Source of the DNA: Dolomedes plantarius
Taxonomy: Eukaryota; Arthropoda; Arachnida; Araneae; Dolomedidae
Length of the DNA stretch: 64,000 nt
Direction: 5' to 3'
Assembly (NCBI GenBank): GCA_907164885.2
Contig: OU015500.1
Location: 47,517,146-47,581,145 of the forward strand
Positions 23,401-34,150 of this stretch are shown in pieces. Positions within the stretch are counted from its first letter, which is position 1, and every line of letters begins with the position of its first letter. The position numbers and the translations under genes are program-made. The notes beneath the pieces are model-generated. The model did no database searches. It was not told where the DNA came from and saw nothing but the letters and a program-made list of their open reading frames with translations.

Positions 23401-24327
23401 CAGGGATGGCGAACCTTTTTCTAACGCGCGTCAAAAAATGTCTTGAAACCGTAGAAATTAAAACCGCGTGTCACTTAAAAAAAAAAAAAATTCGGTCTTT
23501 GGAAGACCTTTGGAAATTAAAAAAATTATACGATATATATTTAAAACAAAAACAAATTTAACTTTTTATTAGGATTTTTTTTAAAACTATCAATATCAGG
23601 AAGAAAATAAATACAAAAATTATCGAACTTAATGTGACACTTGTTGTCTTTCGGACGATAATTTATTTATACGTGGTTCGATATTTATAACTTTTAATCG
23701 TACACACGCAGCGGACAAGTCGATGCCGAGGCGATTTCTATTCTTACTTTTAATAAAATTCATTGTCGAAAACAACTGTTCGCAAACGTAGGTTGATCCA
23801 AACATTGTCAAAGGAACTCTTGTTAAGTTTTTCATCGACATTAGTGAATTAGGCAGCGAGTTCCATTCAGTTAAAATAATATTTTCAGTGCTTGATGTTA
23901 AAATATATTCGTCACAATTTTCCAGATCTTGTAATTTTACGTTTAGTTCTGCAAATGTATTCCTCCGTACAACAACACTGTTGTGAAATTCAACCATTTT
24001 CGTTTCTAAGTTATCAATTTGAAGCCAATCGAAAGAGGATAATTTAAGTTTTCTCCATTTCTAGAAATTGGGAGAATCTTTCGTCAAATATTTATTTTGA
24101 ATTCGCTAGTACTGAAGAAGAGTGTTTTAAGACTTCTGTTTGGCAAAAAGAGGAAAAAATTAATTTCAAACAATTATTTTTTAAAAATTATTTCTAGTAC
24201 AAATCAGATTATAGATCTCTCAGTCCGACGAATGAAAATCAAAATTTGAAAAGTTAAATGGATGTTAAAACAATGTGATCGTCTCGCGCCTAAAATTGCT
24301 TCGCGGGTCACAGGTTCGCCATCCCTG
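23401..24327 (-). mobile_element. hAT element inside the outer hAT
   Basis: 927 bp. Ends CAGGGATGGCGAACCT on both sides (inverted), with a perfect 8-bp duplication TCCTAGTT (23393-23400 and 24328-24335). It retains the 3' part of a transposase on its minus strand. It interrupts the outer element's transposase downstream of its STDGA motif. Confidence 0.92.
23629..24110 (-). pseudogene. hAT transposase, C-terminal remnant (GTF2IRD2/ZBED-like)
   Basis: The minus-strand frame 23629-23997 ends in a hAT dimerisation-type segment: PLTMFGSTYVCEQLFSTMNF, then IKSKNRNRLG..L. In this family (hAT transposases related to GTF2IRD2 and ZBED5) the pattern is a Cys-Glu/Ser-x-x-Phe-Ser-x-Met core followed by K.R.RL. 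The frame continues upstream as SSFDWLQIDNLETK, and after a frameshift near 24062 as FDERFSQFLEMEK. Full proteins are about 500-600 residues; only about 160 remain. The N-terminal zinc finger and the DDE catalytic part are absent, so it is non-functional alone. Confidence 0.85.
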
Positions 24328-24335
24328 TCCTAGTT

Positions 24336-24783
24336 GATTAAATGGCTGCGCACAAAGCGCGTCTAGATGAATTTCTCTCAAAATATCAACAAACCCATTT
24401 CTTACGACGGTCATACTTTTAGCCCCATCTGTTGAAATTGAGACAGTTTTATCGAGTAGAATACGCTATTTTTCAATGCACTCAATTACAACATTTGCTA
24501 TGTCCTCTCCACGTGTTTGACCTTTGAGCGACAATAATTCTAAATGTTCTTCTTTAGGACCTGTAGATGAAATAAATCGTAAAAAAAGTGAAACTAGCGC
24601 TGTATCATTTATGTCACAAAACTCATCAACTGCTATTGATAAAGCTGAAACTAATTTAAGATCTTCGACTTGCTGGTTGGTTACATTCGAAGACCATTTT
24701 GACTAGTCTGGTGTTTTCTACGGGGACACGCTCTCGGAAGTAATACACTGCAAAACACGCTGCAAAGATACGACGATATGCGT
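24336..24783 (-). pseudogene. hAT transposase remnant of the outer element
   Basis: The minus-strand translation gives RRIFAACFAVYYFRE.RVPVEN, then, after a frameshift near 24685, NQQVEDLKLVSALSIAVDEF and CDINDTALVSLFLRF, a SLKGQTRGEDIANVV stretch, and ISTDGAKSMT. This is the catalytic core of GTF2IRD2/ZBED5-like hAT transposases: the first catalytic Asp in VDEFCDI and the second in STDGA. An in-frame TAG interrupts it (24466-24468). The inner hAT insertion ends it at 24335, and the TTAA foldback element at 24793 cuts the upstream part, where an LKRLNEKTFLER stretch suggests coding continued to about 25090. Confidence 0.85.
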
Positions 24784-24792
24784 TGACATTAA

Positions 24793-25045
24793 GGCCGTCT
24801 GCACACGGAGCAACTCAAAAGAAACTGATAACTGACTCGAATCACAAACCAGTCCGTGATGAGTCGTAACCTATGTAATTGAATGGAGCCACGCACACGG
24901 CGCAACTGGTTGCAAACCCGGTTTGTAACCAGTTGCGCCGTGTGCGTGGCTCCATTCAATTACATAGGTTACGACTCATCACGGACTGGTTTGTGATTCG
25001 AGTCAGTTATCAGTTTCTTTTGAGTTACTCCGTGTGCAGACGGCC
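24793..25045. mobile_element. Near-perfect foldback MITE (TTAA-flanked)
   Basis: About 120-bp arms are almost exact inverted copies around a ~15-nt loop (GCAAACCCGGTTTGT). Ends GGCCGTCTGCACACGG are inverted, and both sides are flanked by TTAA (24789-24792 and 25046-25049), as for piggyBac-type insertion. A TA duplication with AGGCC ends is the alternative. No coding capacity. A transcript would fold into one very long hairpin. Confidence 0.9.
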
Positions 25046-25161
25046 TTAATCTTTCTAGAAATGTTTTCTCATTAAGTCGCTTCAGAGCACTCGCTTAAAA
25101 ATAAAGACACATAAACACTAACTAAGTATGTAAAAATAGAAATAAGAAAACCAGTCATCAC

Positions 25162-25717
25162 CAGGACCTGATTTACGTATAAGCTAAAAAAGCTACAGCT
25201 TAGGGCTTCGCAATCTGCCGAGGCCTCAAATAAAAAAACAGAAAATATATAAAAATATCTTATAGAAAAATCACTCAAATGAAGTCCGACATATCACGAT
25301 AACTTCTAAATAATTTTAAATATACAAAATGCAACATTAAAATAATTTAAGCGCATCGTAAAATTGATTGAGACTAAATTTTCACCCGAATAAAAGATTA
25401 AGTTTTTATATACTACCAATTATGTTGTTATATTAATTTAATTTTTACCTTTTACTTTAATATTTTAATTTAAAACTTTCTGTTCTGTGAGCCTTATTTG
25501 TCGTTTTTAAAAGCCTTTAATTATATAATTATTTCTGTGACTTTGTAAACACATCCTTTTTAACTTTTAATAAAAATTAAAAGAAATATATTTTCATACA
25601 TTAAAAAGGCGCAAATATTTAATTTTTTTCCCGACATCAGCTGATGTAATTTAAAACAGCAGGGGGCCCTTGGGTTTTATATAGCTGAAGGCCTCAGCAA
25701 GTCTAAATTCGGCCCTG
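25162..25717. mobile_element. hAT MITE inside the outer hAT
   Basis: 556 bp with a perfect 8-bp duplication GTCATCAC (25154-25161 and 25718-25725). Ends CAGGACCTGATTTACG and, inverted, CAGGGCCGAATTTAGA. AT-rich, with no transposase recognised. Confidence 0.88.
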
Positions 25718-26312
25718 GTCATCACGAAGTTTCAATCTCACTGTACGTGCGTGCTCGCACGTGGTATTTTGTAGAAGAGCCACACTCAAGGGGCCAAAGA
25801 GCCACATGTGGCTCGCGAGCCACGGTTTACCGACCACTGGCATAGGGTAATCAACCAGGGCTGAACAATTTCTAGAGCGTTTGAGGAAAATTTCGTTTGT
25901 AACGGGGTTATAGGGAACAAGTTGAAACGTTTTTTTCGTCTTTGCTCCTCATTTGGGTAAAAACTAAATTTTTTAAAAATGTTGTATTTCAATGATAGAT
26001 CCGCATAGAATGCTTTCATGCAGTAAGAAATTGGAATTTTTTGGCAACAACGCGTTATTTTGGAGTACTTACAGCAGTTTTATACCTCTTAGATATATAG
26101 ATCTAATCATCTATGAACTGATTGTTTGGTTACTACATGCATTTCCTCAGTGTAACCCTTCAGCGGGCGCGTCCGTGTATAGAGTGCAACATTTTCGTAA
26201 TTTTGAATGGTTTGTTTTTATATGTAAGGTTTGAATGTTCTAAGCAGTTTCTATTTATAGCTACACCCTTTCTAATACAGGTCTGATTTTCTGACCCTTG
26301 TATTCCTTTCTA

Positions 26313-27967
26313 CAGCTCATATTCAAAATATTAGAATAATTACATTTTTTTACAAATTGAAAATATCGTTCGGTAATTTAATGTCTTTTAATGCAAATAT
26401 GCAAACGATATTTTTATTAAGAACTTATTGTTGATTAAACTTATTATCTTAAAATTAATATCATTTTTGAAAAGATTAATTGAAAAAAAAATTATTTTGA
26501 AAAGTCAAAATATTAGAATATTTATTCAAGTGGTTCAAAATATTAGAATATTTCATATTAATTCTCCTTTAATTATCACCAATTCATAACTGGTGGCATC
26601 ATTGATTAAATTCAGACGATTTTATTTAAAATCAGTATTCTTTTTGCAGTTTGTTTGCTTTTTCGTCTTAAAATGGGTAGTGTGAGTGATATTCCTGAAT
26701 CTATTAAACTTCGTATGGTTGATTTGTATCGGCACGGTAGAAATCAATGTTATATAGCGAATTATTTACATTGTTCGCAATCAAGCGTTAGTAAAATACT
26801 AACACAATATTCAAAAGATGAAAAATTTCAAAATAATCGCCGAAATGGCGGCCGAAAACCAAAAAAACATCTGCTAGAGATGACAGGAAACTGAAGCGTA
26901 TAGTTAAGAAAAACGTTTTAAAAGTGTGCGATTCTTGCACCGAAAATGGAAAGAAGAAGGAGTTGAAGTTTCTAAATCGACAATATTAAGACGTCTCCAT
27001 AAATTTAAGTTTGAATCTCTTGTACCGAAAACAAAACCTCTCATGACTGCAAAACAAAAGCGTATAAGATTGAATTGGTGTCTTATGGACTCTTATGGAG
27101 CGAAGAAGATTGGAAAAAAATATTATTTAGTGATGAAAGTATGTTTTGTGTTTCATATGATAATCAAGGTATTCGAGTTTGGAGAATGAAGCAAGAAGCA
27201 TTTGATAAAGAATGCCTTAAACGTTCGGTAAAATTTGCTGCTAGTGTCATGGTTTAGGGTTGCATGAGCGCAGAAGGACCTGGAAAGTTATGCATTGTCT
27301 ACGAAAAGGTTAACTCTCAGATATATCAAGAAATTTTGGAATATTTCATGATTCCATCATCAGAAGATTTATTTGAAGATGATTTCATATTTCAACAAGA
27401 TTTAGCCTCACCGCATACTTCGGTGTCAACTAAGAATTGGTTCCGCCAACGTAAAATTAAGGTGCTTCCTTGGCCACCAAACTCACCAGACATTAATCCC
27501 ATCGAAAACTTATGGGGTATAATGAAGAAAATCCTCCAAGTAAAACTGAGTTAGTGGCACGTATAAAGACTATTTGTGCTAATATTGATAGAAATGTTTG
27601 TAAACACCTTGTATATAGTATGCAAGATCGATTGTACGCTGTTATTAAAGCTAAAGGGGATGCTAAAAAATATTAACTACCATTTACTTCATATTCATAA
27701 GGTAATATTTTTGTGTAAAATAAAATATTCTAATATTTTGAACCAATCTAAATTTTATTCTAATATTTTGATGTGTTTCAGAAAGCTGTTGTATACCTAA
27801 TTTATTGTATTTTATATTTTGTAAATGTTAAAATCTTATCTAAACATTCCAGATTTAGTTTATAAGAAATTTAATTGCATTTACTTAGTATCAAAAATAA
27901 ATAAATGGAAAATAATTTCTTTCTTATTACTTTTTCTCAATTATTCTAATATTTTGAATCTGAGCTG
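26313..27967 (+). mobile_element. Tc1-like element
   Basis: Inverted ends CAGCTCATATTCAAAATATT and, complemented, CAGCTCAGATTCAAAATATT, with TA on both sides. Further TTCAAAATATTAGAATATTT copies lie just inside each end (about 26495-26555 and 27720-27775), the usual IR/DR transposase-binding arrangement. It contains a nearly full-length but broken transposase gene. Confidence 0.93.
26673..27676 (+). pseudogene. Tc1 transposase (DD34E), frameshifted
   Basis: ATG at 26673 begins MGSVSDIPESIKLRMVDLYR, followed by two helix-turn-helix segments (IANYLHCSQSSVSKIL; then VSKSTILRRLHKF). The catalytic triad is visible: FSDES, QQDLASPH and SPDINPIENLWG. The natural end is KGDAKKY and TAA (27674-27676). 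Length is about 334 codons, normal for Tc1. It is broken by frameshifts in an A-run near 26862, near 26926, near 27090 and near 27525, and by a TAG at about 27256 where the family has Trp (VMVWG). All catalytic residues survive, so decay is recent. It produces no functional protein as it stands. Confidence 0.92.
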
Positions 27968-28374
27968 TAGTCATTGGTAGTCGTGATTTAACCGTGGTAA
28001 GCCAACGATTATACTGGATTACAATACGACAAAAACAGGAGTTGATGTACTCGATCAAAGGTGCAGCTATTACATGGTATTCCGCATATCACTAAGATGG
28101 ACAATCTCATTATTGTTTAGGTTTTTGAACATAATAGGAATCCATTTGCAAGTTGTTCTTAGAACCAAAGCCGGACAGTTTTGAAATAAGGCGATTGTAG
28201 CTGCATTCTTTGGCCTTTAATTATAAATATATATAAATATTATAAACATTTTATATCATATCATAAAACACAGAAATATTATTTTCAATTTAATAAAGTT
28301 TATTACAAAAGGAATAATCAAGATTGAAATAGACGTTGCACTTTGTGTCACGCGCGCGCCCGCTGAAGGGTTAA

Positions 28375-29589
28375 GACCACATTGCGGTTAAAAATTGACT
28401 TACGTGCGCCGTCACCGTATCAGTTAATACATAACAGTACTGAAATTATGTCCACAAACCCTTTTAACTTATATCCGATTGACATGTACGTCTTTCCATA
28501 TGTATACAAATGTAGAGACACATGTAATACTTATTACATCCAGCAAACGTTAATCCTCGCACCTTGGTTGATTAGACCAATTCTTACCTCGGGAAGAAAT
28601 CAATCTTAATTTCGTGTTACTATAGGTGCCTCCGCGCTTTTGTCAGACCTATATTTACATGGCTTATCAGTTTACTTACCGATATCCTGAAGGCGCTTTT
28701 GGATGTCCCCTTTTACTCTCTTGACCGGATATTCATTTTACTCTTATCGTGGCAACAGTGTTTCGGAAATGCATCAGCAGCCTTGTTGTCTCGCTGGCCA
28801 GCAAGTGTTGAACAGGCGTTATAAATAGTGCGCTTGGTAGTATTCTGCTATATTTTATGTAACTTTCGGTTGTTGTGTGTTACATGGATTACTTCAGAAG
28901 AGGTAAGATTGAAAAGTCTGAATTATTTTGTACTTCTTGAGCTTGAAGTTAGTTCTTTTAATGAATAAATATTCAGCAAAGGAAAATTCTCTTTAAATCA
29001 TATCAAACGAATCGTATTTAAAAATTATTCTTTGGCATTTGAATTCTAAACATTCTGATAAATATATTTCAGTTCATAAATGGGAATTATTTCCAATCAT
29101 GGTAATATCATAAAAAAAATACCACAAATCTTCTAAGTTTTTTCGGTTTGTTATTAAGTTGATAAAATGTTTATGATAATTGAATAAAATTGAATAGTAT
29201 TCTAAAACTTTTTCTTTTATAATGAGACAAATTAAAAAATGTAGTTTAAGCACTATTCACCAGCTTCACAGGGACCATACAGCGGCGTAATTAAAGAGGT
29301 TAGGGCCGTAAAGCCTAAAAATTTCTCTCGTTAAATTTTTAATTTTTTGTCAATCCCCCTCCCCAGTAGAACTGATTTTTGTTAAGCTGCAGCGTTTGAA
29401 TGTTCCTAGCAAGTGCCAGTATCTGTTTGTTGAATATGTAAAATTTAAAAAAATTATCCAAGTAAAATTCAACAGAAATTTCTAAAGTTGCTTTTAGCCT
29501 GTGTGCTGTGTTACCATTTATTCTATAATCTTTGTTAAATTGGTAAATTGTGTATTATGTAAGAAAACAATCTTCTTTCTCTCTGCTCA
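28375..29589. other. No gene seen
   Basis: AT-rich. A 75-residue open frame (28382-28609) has no recognisable domain. Confidence 0.45.
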
Positions 29590-29631
29590 CCCCCCCCCCC
29601 CCGTTCCGTTCTCACTGCGCGCGCGTGTGTG

Positions 29632-29697
<66 letters not shown>
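29590..29697. repeat. Poly-C, (GC/GT) and (TA)n tracts
   Basis: 13 C (29590-29602), then GCGCGCGTGTGTGTATG and about 30 TA units. Overlapping Tyr-Ile open frames are repeat by-products. Confidence 0.95.
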
Positions 29698-29699
<2 letters not shown>

Positions 29700-31439
29700 A
29701 GAGACAGGGGGGCTGATATGCCATTACAACTTAATCGCTTGCGGCATTTAAGTCATTTCAAATATGTATTTATTTTATAAGGGACCGTAGATCCGTGTTC
29801 GTTCTCATATAGGAAATTTATAAGTCACTATTTGGGTATTTGAAGTCACCAAGCTCCTAATTTATTAATACAACGCGATGTCATGTTATCTTATAAGAAT
29901 ATTATCCTCAAACTGATAATAAAAACATTCTGCCCCTCATGAATTAAATTGTCAGTAAAGAGACACCCTACTCGCATGTAGAAAATCAAGATGTTTGAAC
30001 GTGTGCAGTATCATTACGTATGAAAATCAAAATACGGCATGTTTTTTGTGTACTTATAAAAGAAATAGGATAACCACCTCTACAAGTATTATTGATAACA
30101 GGGTTAACAATATTGGTGCTTAGAATTTTATTACAAAGTTATGGTAAGAGCAGTGCATTTCTCTTAGAAAGTCTATCACAGCAAATACTATTCCTGTCTT
30201 GGGCAGACTTATTTATTTATTTATTTTTTGGGGGGAGGGGGTTTCGATTCTGTACATCTGAATAAACTGTATTATGAAGTTTGTTCTAAACAGCACTCAC
30301 TTTGAAACTGAATGCATTTTATAACATTGACTATTTGAAGTTTACTTCTAAGTAAACAAAATTGTTACGTGAAAATTTTATTTTCTTACTTTTGAACTTA
30401 CTTTTTCTTACTACTGAAGAAAAAATATCTGAAGTATTAATCAACAGAGAAAACGTTATATATTTTAGATTTTATCATAATTGTTTGTTTTACAAGGAAA
30501 TAAAAAAAAGAATGAACAGAAACACTAATATTTAACTACCTCTTATAATTAAAGTATCGAAATTAATAACTAGAGCCACAGTAAATCTTTATTCAAAAGC
30601 TAATTCTTTGTTTTCTGTAACGCATTGAAACATATTTCACTGTGCATTTACTGCAACTTCGTACCGAAGACATTAATCATTAACACCTTTTTCTTTCTTC
30701 AACAGCTGTTTTGATCTTAATGCAATAGTTATGAAATTACAGTTATTTTATGGAAATAATTTCCTTTTTTAAACCATCTTGGGATATGCATTTATCGCAT
30801 ACTTTCTGCAATTTTTTTTTCATTTCGTCGTCACTTAAGGGAATATTTCACGACAAACATTCTTTTGCACTTTATTGTGTTAATAAATTATTTCTCTGTG
30901 TGTTAAAAATGAGCTAAGAAATTAAGCCTGTGTACAACTTTCTATTGGGAAAACTGTTAACATTTATTAGCGACCTTGATTTCGTGGGTAAACTAATTTT
31001 TTGTTAACCGAAAAAGTTTACAATAAAAGGACAGCGTGAAATCAACGCCAAAATCACGTCACGTGTTTTCTGTTATCGTTGTTCTGTTAATAATTTGGTT
31101 TATCCCATTATATTTTACACAGTTTTATTTTGGTGGATTATGTAGTACCAAAAGTATTTAAGATAGTATGTTTTTAGAAATTTTCCATCATTTTGTAGCA
31201 ATGTTGGCAAAAACAGATTGGAAAGCATTCCAGTTGTCAAGTCACCAATAAGATAGCGTCATTTCTCGTCGCCCATGTGTGTTTTTGTTGCTAAATCATC
31301 GCCCATATTCAAATAATACGAAATTTTTGGTGCTTTCACTTGTGGCACGCTTCAAAGGCACACGTCAGAATTGTTGACAGATTCGACGCGTAGTCACTGA
31401 TCGACAGCCATTTTAGTCAGTTAACACTTGTTACTGCTC
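29698..31439. other. No gene seen
   Basis: AT-rich, nothing recognisable except a G-rich patch near 30228-30242. Confidence 0.5.
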
Positions 31440-31443
31440 ACAC

Positions 31444-32585
31444 GATGGAGAAAAACGAGTTCCGCGTGTGAGTAACACAATATATTTTAAGGCGCAAAAC
31501 GGCGGCAGAAACTAGTGAAATACGTATTATTGTGAGTCTGTACCTTCGCTTAGAGGGATTTACAAAGCGTTTGTTGATTTTCATTGCGGCCGAATGAGCA
31601 CAAGTGATAAATTCTGGTTGCCCGACTGTACTCGCTGGAATAGAAATTATTGATGGTTTGGTTTGGAGCGCTACGGTCAACTTTTTGCTACACCGGGACC
31701 TACAGTTTAAAGATGATTCCGATCGGCTACAAACATCCATGCCGTCAGTGGGACTCGAACTCACAGGATCTGAACCGAATGCCAGCACCCTAGCCATTCG
31801 GCCATCCCTGGCAGAGATTATTGAAAAAAATCCATGATATGGTGATGATGGATCAATGATTAAATGTTCGTGATGTACCTGAGGCTACTAGAGTCTCATC
31901 AGAGCGCGTCCAATATTTTACATGAATTTATGGAAATGATAAAGCTGCATGCAAAGTAGGTGCTACACACACCTACAAACCCTAATTGTTTGACAACAAT
32001 CAATCAATAACCTGAGGGAGTGAACACTCGGACGCACAATGTGGAGACGTTTCAAAGAAATCCAGGCGAGTTTTTGTGTCATTTTGTAATAGTCTATGTA
32101 TCATGGATACATCCCTACCAACCAAAAAACGATGTAAGTCGAAACAGCGGGGTGAAGCAGGTGATCCTGCACCAAGGAAAGCAAAAATGGTTCCATCAGC
32201 AGGAAAGGTTAAGACCACTGGTTTTTGGGGACACCCATACCCATAGTATAATCATTAACTCTTTGGGAAAGGCAAAACATTCATCGCATAGTAAGTACTG
32301 TGCATCTTTATTGGATCGTTTAAATAGTGAAGTAGACAAAAAGGACTAAATTTACCGGGAGAAAAATGGTTTCCCATCATGACATTGCTCTGACTCATTC
32401 TTTTGCGATTGCGGCTGCAAAACTGTCAGAATGACGCTACGAAATTGTTCCTTACCTTCCGTATTCTTCAAATTTGGTCCCTTTAAAATGCTACTTTTTG
32501 CCAAATCTGAAAAGAATTTCTTTCAGGGCAGAAATTTGGATCAAATTCTGAAGTGATTAGAGAAACAAACGCTTAATTTGCAGTG
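31444..32585 (+). pseudogene. Mariner transposase pseudogene (SETMAR-like), split by a SINE
   Basis: Begins MEKNEFRV (31445), followed by an HTH/linker part recognisable in shifting frames (ILRRKTAAETSE; then CGRMSTSD). After the inserted SINE it resumes: EIIEKIHDMVM, VRDVPEATRVSSERVQYIL, FQRNPGEFL, SWIHPYQPK, CASLLDRLNSEV, HHDIALTHSFAIAAAKL and YEIVPYLPYSS. This is a nearly full mariner protein of the group related to human SETMAR. The first catalytic Asp (normally DETWIH) is replaced in YVSWIH. The second survives in HHDIALTH. The third (SPDL) is changed to SSNL. With several stops it is clearly dead. Confidence 0.9.
31654..31813 (-). mobile_element. tRNA-derived SINE, family A, inside mariner
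   Basis: The minus strand carries the same tRNA-like head as 6749 (GGATGGCCGAATGGCTAGGG and GAGTTCGAGTCCCAC) and the same body (CTGTAGGTCCCGG). The flanking duplication GAAATTATTGA / GAGATTATTGA (31643-31653 and 31814-31824, one mismatch) lies inside the transposase codons for EIIE, proving insertion into the mariner. Confidence 0.92.
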
Positions 32586-32589
32586 TTCG

Positions 32590-33225
32590 ACTAGTCTTAC
32601 TTTGTGGAGGGAGGGGGATAAAAGCCTGAAAATCGTTGGACTCAATTATAAGGGAGATTGTGTAGAAAAAAAAAATTAACGTCGTTTTTATTATTTTTCC
32701 ACGAACTTATCAGACGACGCAGCTATATCATGACGTTTTTATGACGTGCGATTTCATTTTGGGCCGTTTTACTTATTTATATTATTTGCTGTTTTCATGC
32801 ATCGATAAAACGTCTGAAGAAGTGGAAACGTCCATCATTCCTCACTGCAGTTGTTTTGTGTAGCAGCTGAGAGCATTTGTCTCTCATCTCCTCGGTACGC
32901 GGGCTCCCCAGACGAAGGAGAAAGAATTGTCGTGTGTCACGATAGCGGAACGTCGCGTTCAGTGTGTCATATTGATTCGCCGCGTCACCGTACGTCATAA
33001 ATCTACCTCGTGTCACTGCGTTGCTTCTAAGCTAGTGTTGTGTGAACGGATAAACTGGGGGGATTTTTTTGTGTGTATTTGTATAATACTTATATGTTTA
33101 TGTATCCGCGTGCGTTACACTAAGCTCTCATTTATTCGTGAGAGATAATACTTGGGTCTGCACGGGAATCCGATAAAAGGAAATAATACGAAAATGATGC
33201 ATTCCGTAACAACACCTCCCCCCCA
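32590..33225. other. No gene identified; CG-richer patch
   Basis: A patch at about 32870-33010 is clearly richer in CG dinucleotides than its surroundings. It could be an unrecognised exon or promoter, but I see no coding pattern or splice structure to support that. Confidence 0.3.
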
Positions 33226-33226
33226 A

Positions 33227-33271
<45 letters not shown>

Positions 33272-33283
33272 AATAAATAAAAA
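33226..33283. repeat. (AAT)n(AAAT)n microsatellite
   Basis: Trinucleotide units turning into tetranucleotide units. Confidence 0.95.
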
Positions 33284-33987
33284 TTGAATATCAGAGGCTG
33301 CATTTACTGATTTATAGAGTGAAACTAAAAAATTATTAAACCTTAGATATCTTTAATTTTTCCTTCCTCTTCAAAAAGATCTAAGATTCCTTTGTTTACG
33401 GATTGTGTTCAGATTCTTGCAGAAAATTTATATCTTAATTCCAAACATTTATTTTTTTTTTCTTGGTATTTCTGTGATTCGCGGATAATCCTCTTGCGGA
33501 TATACGGGACTTCAGGGTTTATAGGCGTAAGAAAATATGTTAGTATGCTAATATGCGTTAGTATAGCTAGTATTTTTCCTGAACGTAGGGGAGGGGGGGA
33601 GGGGTCTGCTGGGAAGGAAAGGTGTTTATTCATAGACGGGTTCTGCGGCGAAATGAAAATTGTGAAATGAATGAAAAGGACTTCTCAAGTTATGTCTCGA
33701 ATATATTGTTTAAGTCATTTTATTTAGCTATGATTTTATTGCGTTACTATTAGATTCTATAAATATTTAATAAACGAATATGATTATTATAACTGATTTA
33801 TGAACTAAATTTTAGTTTAATTTTAGCAACATTAATATAGATTTCGCTGTAAAATTTTCTCATGAGATAGATTAGAACTGGGGGAAGGGTCAATTTTTTT
33901 TCAAACCAATAAGGGGTTGGATCTTGAAATAGGGAAATATTACTATTTTGGGCTTCTATACTTATGTGCAAGTCTCTCATTTTCTGG

Positions 33988-34150
33988 CTAGACGATAGCA
34001 GAGTGGCTAGGGCGCTGGCGTAAAGTACCAGAGTTTGTTGGTAAAGTCTCACTCTCAGAATGGATGTATGTAGCTATTTGGAATCTGCTTCATTGTAGAC
34101 CACTGTCTAATTGCTTCTCGTTTAGTAAAATACGACCGTAACGCTCGCAA
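33988..34150 (+). mobile_element. tRNA-derived SINE, family A, degraded
   Basis: AGAGTGGCTAGGGCGCTGGC matches the head of the 6749 copy. The B-box region is mutated (TGGTAAAGTCTCACTC). The body keeps ATGTAGCTATTTGGAATC and a GTAGACCACTGTCTAAT-type stretch. Confidence 0.65.

Larger units (their letters stand above)
22680..25839 (-). mobile_element. hAT element, host of a five-element nest
   Basis: Ends CAGTGGTCGGCAAAC (left) and the complement of CAGTGGTCGGTAAAC (right), with a perfect 8-bp target duplication GCATAGGG (22672-22679 and 25840-25847). It contains four other insertions (22890-23076, 23401-24327, 24793-25045, 25162-25717), each with its own target duplication. Removing them leaves about 1.2 kb, including the transposase remnant at 24336-24783 on the minus strand. 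The short right-end palindrome CCACATGTGGCTCGCGAGCC is typical subterminal structure. Confidence 0.9.
26156..28370. mobile_element. TTAA-type (piggyBac-like) element carrying a Tc1 insertion
   Basis: Inverted ends CCCTTCAGCGGGCGCG (left) and its complement CGCGCCCGCTGAAGGG (right) extend with lower identity over about 40 bp (GTGCAAC is shared). The right side is flanked by TTAA (28371-28374); the left has GTAA (26152-26155), one mismatch. Without the Tc1 insertion the element would be about 560 bp and non-coding. Confidence 0.65.

Noticed and set aside
29501..29780. Tyr-Ile repeat proteins (also at 56215-56559)
   Set aside because: Pure translation of (TA)n microsatellites.
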